Below the pieces are notes generated by a model. That model was not told the origin of the DNA. It searched no databases and worked only from the letters and a program-made list of their open reading frames with translations. Position numbers and translations under genes: made by a program. A DNA stretch of 13,290 nt from an uncultured bacterium (GTDB taxonomy: Bacteria > Patescibacteriota > Patescibacteriia > UBA1558 > GWA2-36-10): NCBI GenBank assembly GCA_937870675.1, contig CALMZN010000006.1, forward strand, positions 1-13,290, read 5' to 3'. This document shows positions 1 through 6,133 of this stretch, one piece after another (positions within the stretch are counted from its first letter, which is position 1; every line of letters begins with the position of its first letter).

Positions 1-825
1 AAATTGTTGATAAGAATCAGTATCATTGCCAACGCCATACATCTGGGTCACAAAAACTGTATCACTTAAATTAATCACTTGGTCATTATTAATATCAACT
101 ACATCGTTATATTGCAAATATACTGAAGAGTTGGAATTATAATAAGCTTTCAAAATTCCCATAAGCGCGCTACACCAAGGGGCATAAGGCGCTGGTTTTG
201 GTTCTTCTAAAACATTTACACCCACACAATAATAAGTATTAGCAGATGACACGTCAATCCACTCAGCGTTGTCATAGTTTGCGACATCTTGGTTGCACCA
301 AAATTCAGCGCTGACATCACTGCCTGGCGCGCTTGGATACTCTACTGAGGGGAATGAAAAAGGAATGTAGTTTTCTTTTAACACTTCCCTAAACCACAAT
401 CTATTGCCAGAGGGAACATCGCTCATATTCACTGTCACCTCGGCTGGCGCGCTAGAATCACTACCAGTTACAGAATCAAAATCATACCAGTCGCTATTTG
501 TGTGTTTACCGACAAAATCTCCTGCTAAGGCCAGTAAACTATCATTTTTACCCCATTGAAATTCCCAACCTTCTGCAAAGTGGCAGTGATTTTGAGAGTT
601 GTCCACAATGGTTTGAGCTGTAGAAGAGCTAATATATGCTCCACCACTCATATTGGGTGCGTACTCCTCATTGTCGCAGACAATCTTATGAGCTTTGATA
701 GTCACGGTTTGTGGTTGGTCGACAGTGTCAGTGAGTTGTTCAGCAAAAGCAATTGCTCCACCTGACCAAACTATCACTAATAACAGAGAAAAAATAGTGA
801 TAAATTTCTTTAAGAAAATTTTCAT
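1..825 (-). CDS. Secreted protein with C-terminal dockerin-like calcium repeat (3' end outside window)
   Basis: The minus-strand reading frame is open from the ATG at 825 to the left edge (275 codons), so the C-terminus is missing. Residues 1-28 look like a signal peptide: a KKF-type basic start, a hydrophobic stretch at about 8-20, and an AFA/EQ cleavage site. The mature part is rich in W, Y, D and N and has scattered cysteines, as expected of an exported protein, and I recognise no enzyme domain in it. Near the visible end, D244, N246, D248, N252 and D255 sit at positions 1, 3, 5, 9 and 12 of an EF-hand loop, the pattern of a dockerin type I repeat; a second repeat could follow off the edge. 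Dockerin-like repeats are common on secreted proteins of uncultivated bacteria without any cellulosome, so the partner is unknown. A consensus promoter lies about 60 bp upstream, so it is its own unit. I see no Shine-Dalgarno. Export is fairly certain; the role is unknown. Confidence 0.8.
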   Translation of the reverse strand, partial: MKIFLKKFITIFSLLLVIVWSGGAIAFAEQLTDTVDQPQTVTIKAHKIVCDNEEYAPNMSGGAYISSSTAQTIVDNSQNHCHFAEGWEFQWGKNDSLLALAGDFVGKHTNSDWYDFDSVTGSDSSAPAEVTVNMSDVPSGNRLWFREVLKENYIPFSFPSVEYPSAPGSDVSAEFWCNQDVANYDNAEWIDVSSANTYYCVGVNVLEEPKPAPYAPWCSALMGILKAYYNSNSSVYLQYNDVVDINNDQVINLSDTVFVTQMYGVGNDTDSYQQF

Positions 826-869
826 AGTTTTTTTATTAATAAATTAATATATATAAATATAGTTTATTT

Positions 870-914
870 ATTATATCCGACTATACATTATATCCTATTA
901 AAAATATTTGTCAA
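870..914 (-). promoter_or_regulatory. Promoter of the secreted dockerin-like protein
   Basis: On the minus strand there is a perfect TTGACA (909-914), a 16-bp spacer and a perfect TATAAT (887-892). A second TATAAT lies at 870-875 without a good -35. Transcription would start near 880, giving an AT-rich leader of about 55 nt before the ATG at 825, with no evident Shine-Dalgarno. Confidence 0.7.
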
Positions 915-985
915 ATAAATACACGCTATTATTTTTAGCTCTAAAACTTGTTTATTATGATATTGCCGAGTCACACAACATCTCG

Positions 986-1023
986 CCCCGTAGCGATCTC
1001 GCTGAGTGAGGTCGTTTATGGGG
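986..1023. repeat. Interrupted palindrome
   Basis: The arms begin and end CCCC...GGGG and pair as a stem of about 15 bp with one bulge and several G-T pairs around the loop GCTGAGT. It lies between the CAP gene's terminator and the dockerin gene's promoter. It is GC-rich compared with its surroundings, like the other palindromes in this window, and is probably a dispersed repeat, not part of either gene. The rest of the 826-1084 gap holds only the promoter and terminator listed. Confidence 0.45.
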
Positions 1024-1030
1024 TCAACGC

Positions 1031-1057
1031 AAAAAAACAGCATAATTACACTGTTTT
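1031..1057 (-). terminator. Intrinsic terminator of the CAP-domain gene
   Basis: Read on the minus strand, AAAACAG (1051-1057) and CTGTTTT (1034-1040) form a 7-bp stem around a 10-nt loop and run into further T residues. It lies about 28 bp after the stop codon at 1085. The stem is AT-rich and therefore of moderate strength. Confidence 0.55.
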
Positions 1058-1084
1058 CTTAGCGCAAATTATAGTGCTGGTTAA

Positions 1085-2740
1085 TTAAAAAATAATTAGT
1101 AAAAACAGCAAGGCGATCAAACCCATAGTTGAAGCTATGGTCTTTAAGTGTTGTTTTTTTATTTCTATAAAAATATTGAGCAGTAAGGCAAATACAGCCA
1201 AAATAATTAAAATCTTGTAATACCAAGCGGAAAAATTAAAAAGTGGTTTTAGATAATTTGAATCAGTATTTTTAACAAACAAATATTGATTTATTGCTCC
1301 TTGATTATCTAACAATATTTTCTGCCAAGCCAGGTCTTGCGTTAAAACATTTCCAGCCGAATCAGTGGCTACTAAAGTTGCGAGAATTACTGGGTCAAAA
1401 AAATTATCTTCTGCGGTTTCAATAATTCTATTACCTGTCCATAAAAGAGCGTTTTGACCATCTTGCTTCAAAGCAATATCAAAACCACGATATCTAACAA
1501 AAACTGAGGTGGTGTCAGAGCTCAAAACAGCTTCTATTTTTATTATGGCTTGGTCATCTTTGGATCTGATAGCCGAGATAAAACTCTTGACCTCATCCAT
1601 TATTGGCGCTTGATTATCATAATTCACTATATATTCTTGAGAGGTGCTTGATTGCTGATCGCAAATAGCTGTAAGCATTATTTTATTTGTACCCGCTTGC
1701 AAATTTATCTGTGTCATGGCTTGTCCATCTTGAACATTTAGCACTGTTTGTTTTTGGCCATTGATGGTGACAAAAACTTGCTTGGACTCAGGGGCTAATA
1801 TTTTTATTTCTAATTTTTCCTCATTGGTCAATAAATTATCAATATCATTGGTAATTTCTGGCTTAGCCAATGGTTTGACTTCTACTACCACTGGATTTTG
1901 AACGCTTTTTATAGCCAAGACCGCGGGTTCTGTACTGGTAGCAACTGCCAATTTTTCTGGCTCTACTGCTTGAATATTTTCTTTTTCCGGAACAGTATTT
2001 TGAAAACCAAACATCTGGGCTACCAACTTTGTATCAAATCCCTGGTACTGACCAGCTATCATGGCTACACCAATTTCATTGTAATCAGGATCTACTAAAT
2101 TGGCATAATGAGTGGGACTTTTTACCCAAGCATCAACCACTTCTTCCGGAGCAGAAAAACCGATGGCTAAATTTTCGCCAGCTACTTGATAATTGTATCC
2201 TTTAGAAGATAGCCAATATTTCAAACCCTTTTTATCAGCGCTGACATGAGCAAAATATTGATTAATTACCATATCTTCGGCTTTGGCAAAAGCGGCTGCT
2301 TGTAAAATTTCATTTTCTTTGAGATCTTGCAAGTCCAAAGACTGCCGCAAATTGTTTGTCAAAACCACTATCTGCTTACTTTCTGCTTTCAAAAAATCCG
2401 GCGTCAACCAAGCAGTCACTGGAAAAACCAACACAAAAGCAACAACTAAAATCTTCACCAACACAGCGCTCAGAGAATAAAATAACAAACGCTTGGTTTT
2501 CAAAACATGCGGTTTGAAATTATTATTTTTATTTGGTATAAAAAAATCTTTCATAAAAAAATAATATGTTGGATCTAGATCCAATCTAGCTTTTTGATAA
2601 TCAGAAATCCCATCGCGATCAGAATCAGTGTTTAATGGATCAGAATGATAAACAAAAATCTCATCATAGTCTGACAAGCCATCGGAATCTGTATCTCGCC
2701 CCTTTAGATCCTCAAAATCACCGATTTTTTTTCTAGGCAT
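1085..2740 (-). CDS. Membrane protein with thrombospondin type 3 repeats, CAP/SCP domain and Ig-like modules
   Basis: This is a 551-residue mosaic. Residues 14-57 hold thrombospondin type 3 calcium-binding repeats (DTDSDGLSD, then DTDSDRDGISD at 38-47). A strong membrane segment at 85-112 is preceded by a basic KTKR. Residues 127-246 form a CAP/SCP-PR1 domain with FAHVSAD (H165), GENLAIG (E189) and SPTHYANLVDP (H211), the conserved His/Glu cavity residues. A Pro/Val/Glu-rich linker follows, then two probable Ig-like beta modules at about 308-376 and 397-472, and two C-terminal hydrophobic segments at 506-525 and 535-551. In other bacteria CAP domains act outside the membrane, some with proposed lipid-binding or peptidase roles; the function here is unknown. 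If the CAP domain is outside, the basic residues before the first segment would put the calcium repeats on the cytoplasmic side, which is odd. It has its own promoter and terminator. No Shine-Dalgarno is evident. Confidence 0.88.
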   Translation of the reverse strand: MPRKKIGDFEDLKGRDTDSDGLSDYDEIFVYHSDPLNTDSDRDGISDYQKARLDLDPTYYFFMKDFFIPNKNNNFKPHVLKTKRLLFYSLSAVLVKILVVAFVLVFPVTAWLTPDFLKAESKQIVVLTNNLRQSLDLQDLKENEILQAAAFAKAEDMVINQYFAHVSADKKGLKYWLSSKGYNYQVAGENLAIGFSAPEEVVDAWVKSPTHYANLVDPDYNEIGVAMIAGQYQGFDTKLVAQMFGFQNTVPEKENIQAVEPEKLAVATSTEPAVLAIKSVQNPVVVEVKPLAKPEITNDIDNLLTNEEKLEIKILAPESKQVFVTINGQKQTVLNVQDGQAMTQINLQAGTNKIMLTAICDQQSSTSQEYIVNYDNQAPIMDEVKSFISAIRSKDDQAIIKIEAVLSSDTTSVFVRYRGFDIALKQDGQNALLWTGNRIIETAEDNFFDPVILATLVATDSAGNVLTQDLAWQKILLDNQGAINQYLFVKNTDSNYLKPLFNFSAWYYKILIILAVFALLLNIFIEIKKQHLKTIASTMGLIALLFLLIIF

Positions 2741-2760
2741 ACTTATTTAATCAACATGAT

Positions 2761-2789
2761 AGTTTAACATTTTTTGACAGAATAGTCAA
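2761..2789 (-). promoter_or_regulatory. Promoter of the CAP-domain gene
   Basis: On the minus strand, TTGACT (2784-2789), a 17-bp spacer and TAAACT (2761-2766) preceded by TGT form an extended -10 promoter about 20 bp before the ATG at 2740, giving a short leader. A second extended -10 (TGC then TATAAT, about 2800-2808) lies just upstream but lacks a good -35. Confidence 0.55.
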
Positions 2790-2828
2790 TATATTTTTAT
2801 TATAGCATATTTAGTCATTTAATTAAAC

Positions 2829-2848
2829 AAAAAACAGCTAAAAAGCTG
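2829..2848 (-). terminator. Intrinsic terminator after the tRNA-Thr(GGT) region
   Basis: On the minus strand CAGCT-TTTT-AGCTG (2835-2848) is followed directly by six T residues. It lies downstream of tRNA-Thr(GGT) and the palindrome cluster and upstream of the CAP gene's promoter, so it is a plausible end for the long transcript from the right. Confidence 0.55.
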
Positions 2849-2861
2849 GAAATAAGTGGCC

Positions 2862-2962
2862 TGTCCCTCGACTCCCTCTCGACTTTAAGTATCATGCCCT
2901 TCGACTCACTCCGTTCGCTCCCGTTCAGGGCCTGAGCCCTTCAGGGCCGAATGACAGGGCAT
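2862..2962. repeat. Palindromic repeat cluster with TCGACTC motifs
   Basis: ATGCCCT (2894-2900) and AGGGCAT (2956-2962) are inverted repeats enclosing a further palindrome made of repeated CAGGGC and GCCCT blocks (about 2924-2949). The motif CGACTC recurs near 2868, 2902 and at the start of the next element. No ORF or RNA gene is recognisable. This is GC-rich, repetitive DNA in an AT-rich genome, most likely a stack of small non-autonomous palindromic elements. Confidence 0.6.
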
Positions 2963-3049
2963 TCGACTCCTTCGAGTGGTCGTAGCCCGAGGCAAAGCCG
3001 AGGGCTTAAGACCATGAGCGAAGTCGCGTCAGACGCGACGAGTCGAATG
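2960..3049. repeat. 90-bp element with perfect 10-bp terminal inverted repeats ending in a tRNA 3' end
   Basis: CATTCGACTC (2960-2969) and GAGTCGAATG (3040-3049) are perfect 10-bp inverted repeats. Inside are two further palindromes: an imperfect one at about 2977-3012 whose centre pairs AGCCC with GGGCT, and GTCGCGTC-A-GACGCGAC at 3023-3039. The right end overlaps the encoded CCA of tRNA-Thr(GGT), so one arm abuts the mature tRNA. The size and arrangement resemble a tiny MITE- or REP-like element; no coding capacity is seen. Confidence 0.6.
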
Positions 3050-3123
3050 GAGCCGTCTCGCGGGCTTGAACCGCGGACCTACGCCTTACCATGGCGTTGC
3101 TCTACCAACTGAGCTAAGACGGC
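3048..3123 (-). tRNA. tRNA-Thr (anticodon GGT)
   Basis: This is a full cloverleaf on the minus strand: acceptor GCCGTCT/AGACGGC, D arm GCTC/GAGC, anticodon stem ACGCC/GGCGT with loop ATGGTAA (anticodon GGT, reads ACC and ACT), T arm CGCGG-TTCAAGC-CCGCG, discriminator T, and an encoded CCA at 3048-3050. It is 76 nt long. It lies downstream of tRNA-Tyr and of two damaged copies of its own 5' half. A palindromic element overlaps its CCA end. Confidence 0.96.
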
Positions 3124-3160
3124 AAAATTGAAAATAAATTGTTAATTGACTTAAAAATAT

Positions 3161-3208
3161 GTTGCTCCCTGCCTGCCGGCAGGCAGGTACCAACTGAGCT
3201 AAGACGGC
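3161..3208 (-). pseudogene. tRNA-Thr 5'-half copy with palindrome inserted in the D arm
   Basis: Minus-strand 3208-3188 is identical to the first 21 nt of the neighbouring tRNA-Thr(GGT). A perfect 20-bp palindrome, CCTGCCTGCCGGCAGGCAGG (3168-3187), follows. The tRNA sequence then resumes as GAGCAAC (3167-3161) and diverges. The palindrome lies exactly between the D loop and the 3' strand of the D stem (tRNA positions 21 and 22). No anticodon, T arm or 3' acceptor strand follows, so it cannot be a working tRNA. Confidence 0.8.
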
Positions 3209-3271
3209 AGGTACTAAATTCTTTTTTTATTCTATAACCTTGAGCGTGACTATTATTATATTTTGCAATCG

Positions 3272-3316
3272 CTTGCCCCACGAAGTCCGAAGGACGAAGT
3301 GGGGAGCTAAGACGGC
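3272..3316 (-). pseudogene. Second tRNA-Thr 5' fragment with a different palindrome
   Basis: Minus-strand 3316-3304 repeats the first 13 nt of tRNA-Thr(GGT), acceptor strand plus GCTC. An interrupted palindrome (3276-3304) then starts CCCCAC and ends GTGGGG, with TCC/GGA near its centre. It replaces the D loop and most of the 3' D stem; only a weak trace of tRNA-like sequence (GCAAGCG) follows. The tRNA identity ends abruptly at the palindrome. Confidence 0.65.
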
Positions 3317-3402
3317 ATGATTAATTAAATATAAATGTGTGGCTTAGCCACCCGAAGCGGCAGCTAAATCAATATTATATTAAATTCACATACTTTGCCA
3401 TT

Positions 3403-3446
3403 ATTCGCTAAAGCTACGAATGGCACCCTTCGCTGCCGCGAAGGGT
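3403..3446. repeat. Two adjacent palindromes at the 3' end of tRNA-Tyr
   Basis: ATTCGCTAAAGCTACGAAT (3403-3421) is a hairpin with 5-bp arms. ACCCTTCG (3425-3432) and CGAAGGGT (3439-3446) form an 8-bp hairpin whose last base is the terminal A of the tRNA-Tyr CCA. The core TTCGCTAAAGCTACG recurs, inverted, inside the palindrome at 11089-11112, so these belong to one dispersed repeat family. A small hairpin GTGGC-TTA-GCCAC also lies at 3339-3351. Confidence 0.6.
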
Positions 3447-3531
3447 GGTGGGTGGAGAAGGATTCGAACCTTCGAAGGCGTATGCCAACAGATTTACAGT
3501 CTGTCCCAGTTGACCGCTTTGGTATCCACCC
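3446..3531 (-). tRNA. tRNA-Tyr (anticodon GTA)
   Basis: This is an 86-nt class II tRNA on the minus strand: acceptor GGGTGGA/TCCACCC, anticodon stem ACAGA/TCTGT around CTGTAAA (anticodon GTA), a long variable arm, T arm GAAGG-TTCGAAT-CCTTC, discriminator A and an encoded CCA at 3446-3448. It begins 23 bp after the stop codon of the TPR gene with no terminator between, so it is probably processed from the same transcript. A palindrome overlaps its terminal A. Confidence 0.96.
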
Positions 3532-3554
3532 AAAATAATAAATTACAAAACTCA

Positions 3555-4442
3555 CTAAGACAAATTATCTATTTTTTCGTTGAACTCGATTATTTTGTTA
3601 TTTTCCGGATTAACAACCTTTAATTGTTCCAAATAATCGTTGGCTAGCGCTTTGTCCTGGATAATTATACAAAGATTTATCAAAAAGTCAAGAATCTTGG
3701 GGTTGTTTGGAGCCAAAATATAGGCGCGTTGGGCTGTTTGTAGAGCTTTTTCTTTATCATCAAGCTCCAGATAAACTTCAGCCAAAGATAAAAAATATAA
3801 ATAATTGTCATCCGAAAGTGAAATCGAGCGCAAATAATCATCCTCGGCTTGTTTTAAATTGCCTCGCTCTTTAGCAATATCAGCTAAGGAAAAATAGACA
3901 CTAGAATCAGCTTCATGCGTCAGTCGCAACAAATATTCTAAAGTTTCTTTGGCCTCATCAAATTGCTTGCGAGCTCGATAAAGATCAACTAACAATTTAT
4001 AGGCCTCGACATTATGAGTATCAAGAGATAAACCATCAATTAATTTATCTTCAGCTTTTTGATATTCCTCACTGTTGATCAGCTGTTTGGCCTCTACCAA
4101 AAAACTATCTATGGTTTGCGACTTGTCAACTGCCTCACTCAATTGCTTTTCGCCTTTTCTTTTTAATTCATGTTCAAAAGATCTCAATCTTTGATAATAA
4201 TTTTTAAAATTCAAATTTATTTGATCCTGAATCGGCTCTAATATTTTTTTAAATCTAGCAGACAAACTTTTAGCACTACGATACAAGCGTCCTTGCAAAA
4301 TTATTTGTTTCTGTCTTTCAGCTTTTATTTCCGGCAAATTATTAATATTAATACTAGCCAAATTTGGCGATTTGCGTAATAACATCTGGACTATAAAAAA
4401 ACCAGAAACTAATATTAATATTATAAGTAAAATGTCTGTCAT
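3555..4442 (-). CDS. Membrane-anchored tetratricopeptide repeat protein
   Basis: The 295-residue product starts with one hydrophobic anchor (about 3-22) followed by basic residues, so the rest is probably cytoplasmic. Residues 38-105 are highly charged and likely helical or coiled-coil (RLYRSAKSLSARFKK, then a Lys/Glu-rich stretch). From about 111 to 285 there are roughly five TPR-like helix pairs, with signatures such as EYQKAEDKLIDGL, QFDEAKETLEYLL, NLKQAEDDYLRSI and DKEKALQTAQRAYILAPNNP. TPR arrays bind other proteins; no catalytic motif is visible, so I predict a scaffold or adaptor at the membrane with an unknown partner. The ATG lies 2 bp after the fba stop, so the two genes are translated from one message. 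No Shine-Dalgarno is seen. It is the last protein gene of the unit, followed by tRNA-Tyr. Confidence 0.88.
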   Translation of the reverse strand: MTDILLIILILVSGFFIVQMLLRKSPNLASININNLPEIKAERQKQIILQGRLYRSAKSLSARFKKILEPIQDQINLNFKNYYQRLRSFEHELKRKGEKQLSEAVDKSQTIDSFLVEAKQLINSEEYQKAEDKLIDGLSLDTHNVEAYKLLVDLYRARKQFDEAKETLEYLLRLTHEADSSVYFSLADIAKERGNLKQAEDDYLRSISLSDDNYLYFLSLAEVYLELDDKEKALQTAQRAYILAPNNPKILDFLINLCIIIQDKALANDYLEQLKVVNPENNKIIEFNEKIDNLS

Positions 4443-4444
4443 AA

Positions 4445-5314
4445 TTAGGCCTTATTGGCGCTACCCAAAATTTTAATTATTCTTTCCACCTCGGCTTGCA
4501 CACTAACAATACTGGGTGTCAAAATTGCTCGCGGATCAATAATATTTCTTTCTTGATTCATGCTTTTCCATAAAGATTTTTTGAAAACTAGGCGCAAATT
4601 GGTGTCAATATTTACCACGCTCACTCCATTGGCTACGGCCTCTTTCAAATCTTTTGGTGGCAAACCAGACGCTCCGTGCAAAACTAAAGGTATTTTTACT
4701 AAAGAATGTATTTTTTTTAATCTCTCTTGGTCTACTTTTTCCAAGCCCACAAAACGGCCATGAATAGTGCCAACTGCTATAGCTAGCGCATCAACCTTGG
4801 TTAATTTAACAAATTTCTTGGCTTGCTCTGGATCGGTCATCAATTCTTCCATATTGATCTCCCCTTTTTCCAAGCGCACCAAGCCCTCTTTACCTAAGAT
4901 AGAGCCCAACTCTGACTGCACAGAAACATGACTTTTTTTGGCTAATTGTCGCACTTTTTTGCTCAAACGAACATTGGTGGCAAAATCTTTTTCCGAAGCA
5001 TCAATATGCACAGAATTGTAGCCAACTTTAATACATTCTTTGATAATTGACAAGTCCTGGCCGTGATCTAAGTGGATAGCCACCGGAACCTTTCTGGCCA
5101 CAGTTTCGGCCACATTCTTGATTAAATTATAAATTACAGTTGTGTTGGAATACTTAATAGCTGATTCTGACGTCTGAATAATGATTGGGGCTTTTAGCTT
5201 AGCCGCTGCTCTAGCAATCGCCAAAGTAATTTCCAAATTTGAAGTATTAAATGCTCCGATGGCATAGCCACCTTTTTCGGCTTTGGCCAGCATTTCGCTT
5301 AGTGGTTTGATCAT
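4445..5314 (-). CDS. fba: Class II fructose-bisphosphate aldolase
   Basis: The 289-residue zinc enzyme would cleave fructose 1,6-bisphosphate to dihydroxyacetone phosphate and glyceraldehyde 3-phosphate in the cytoplasm (reversible; glycolysis/gluconeogenesis). Family motifs are in order: GAFNTSNLE at the start, HLDHGQD (catalytic D83, zinc ligand H84), SVHIDASEKDF near 101-111, QSELGSI (E135), TIHGRF (zinc ligand H185), LHGASGLP (zinc ligand H213, phosphate loop), and NIDTNLR (235-241). The length is normal for the shorter class II enzymes. Tagatose-bisphosphate aldolases belong to the same family and cannot be excluded by sequence alone, but the adjacent tpiA favours the glycolytic enzyme. 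Its ATG overlaps the tpiA TGA as ATGA, so the two are translationally coupled. Confidence 0.95.
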   Translation of the reverse strand: MIKPLSEMLAKAEKGGYAIGAFNTSNLEITLAIARAAAKLKAPIIIQTSESAIKYSNTTVIYNLIKNVAETVARKVPVAIHLDHGQDLSIIKECIKVGYNSVHIDASEKDFATNVRLSKKVRQLAKKSHVSVQSELGSILGKEGLVRLEKGEINMEELMTDPEQAKKFVKLTKVDALAIAVGTIHGRFVGLEKVDQERLKKIHSLVKIPLVLHGASGLPPKDLKEAVANGVSVVNIDTNLRLVFKKSLWKSMNQERNIIDPRAILTPSIVSVQAEVERIIKILGSANKA

Positions 5315-6072
5315 TTTATTTTTTTTATTATTGTAAAAAATTCTTGCGCGTCTAGACTGGCGTTGCCAACCAAAGCTCCCTGAATATTTGGCAGATCCAC
5401 AAAATCATTTATATTGCTAGAATTGACACTACCCCCATAAATTACACCACAATATTTTTTATCATGATCAGGCAAGCTATCAAGCAAACTCTGTTGTATC
5501 AATGAGGCGGCATAAAAAGCGTCAGCGATACCGATGGCTTGGCCAGTGCCTATCACCCAAACTGGTTCGTAAGCAATAATTATTTTCTGATCTGGTTTGG
5601 GTTTGATGTTTTTCAGGGCTTCATAAATTTGATGCATGATGACCAAATCTTGTTGACCCTCTTTGCGCTCATCAAATGTTTCACCCACGCAAACAATCGG
5701 CACCAGCCCCTGTTCTAAGGCCGCTTTAATTTTTTTGTTGATAATTTCATCGCTCTCGCCTAATTTCCTTCTTTCGGAATGTCCCAAAATAACAAACTGG
5801 CAAGCCGCTTCTTTGATTTGTCTCATGGAAACTTGGCTAGTAAAAGCACCCGCTTCTTCATAAAAACCATCCTGCGCCCCCAAAGCAATTTTTGAGCCCT
5901 TGATAATATCCGCCACTTCGCTCAAGGCAATAAAATCCGGACACAATACTACTCGCAGATCTTTACTGATTTTTTCTTCACTCAATAATTTAGCCAAAAG
6001 CGAGGCCTGCTGAATGGCCTGCTCTTTATCAAGTTGCATTTTCCAATTGGCTATCAAGTATTTTTCAGTCAT
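5311..6072 (-). CDS. tpiA: Triosephosphate isomerase
   Basis: The 253-residue TIM-barrel enzyme interconverts dihydroxyacetone phosphate and glyceraldehyde 3-phosphate. Visible active-site elements are NWKM with K11 (substrate lysine), GHSERR with electrophile H98, AYEPVW with catalytic base E169, flexible loop 6 PVWVIGTG (170-177), and phosphate-binding YGGSVN (212-217) and GALVGNASL near the C-terminus. The length is standard. It ends in TGA overlapping the fba ATG by 4 bp, so the two enzymes that make and use triose phosphates are coupled. A 61-bp gap separates it from dacA; I see no convincing promoter there, only AT-rich sequence with weak -10-like TATAAG. Use of TGA as stop at the normal length argues for the standard code. 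Confidence 0.97.
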   Translation of the reverse strand: MTEKYLIANWKMQLDKEQAIQQASLLAKLLSEEKISKDLRVVLCPDFIALSEVADIIKGSKIALGAQDGFYEEAGAFTSQVSMRQIKEAACQFVILGHSERRKLGESDEIINKKIKAALEQGLVPIVCVGETFDERKEGQQDLVIMHQIYEALKNIKPKPDQKIIIAYEPVWVIGTGQAIGIADAFYAASLIQQSLLDSLPDHDKKYCGVIYGGSVNSSNINDFVDLPNIQGALVGNASLDAQEFFTIIKKIK

Positions 6073-6133
6073 ATTTTTCTACTGTTTGATACTTATATAA
6101 TAACATTTTTCCCAAGATAATAAAATTCGCTAC

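Noticed and set aside
2862..3316. CRISPR array, because of many short repeats
   Set aside because: The repeats are palindromes of different sequence and size with no regular spacing or constant direct repeat, and no cas gene is present.
3364..3555. 63-codon minus-strand frame across tRNA-Tyr
   Set aside because: It reads through a tRNA gene and two palindromes and has no protein-like features.
5311..5314. Alternative genetic code with UGA as glycine, known in some CPR lineages
   Set aside because: tpiA and dacA both end in TGA at the normal end of their families, so UGA is a stop here.
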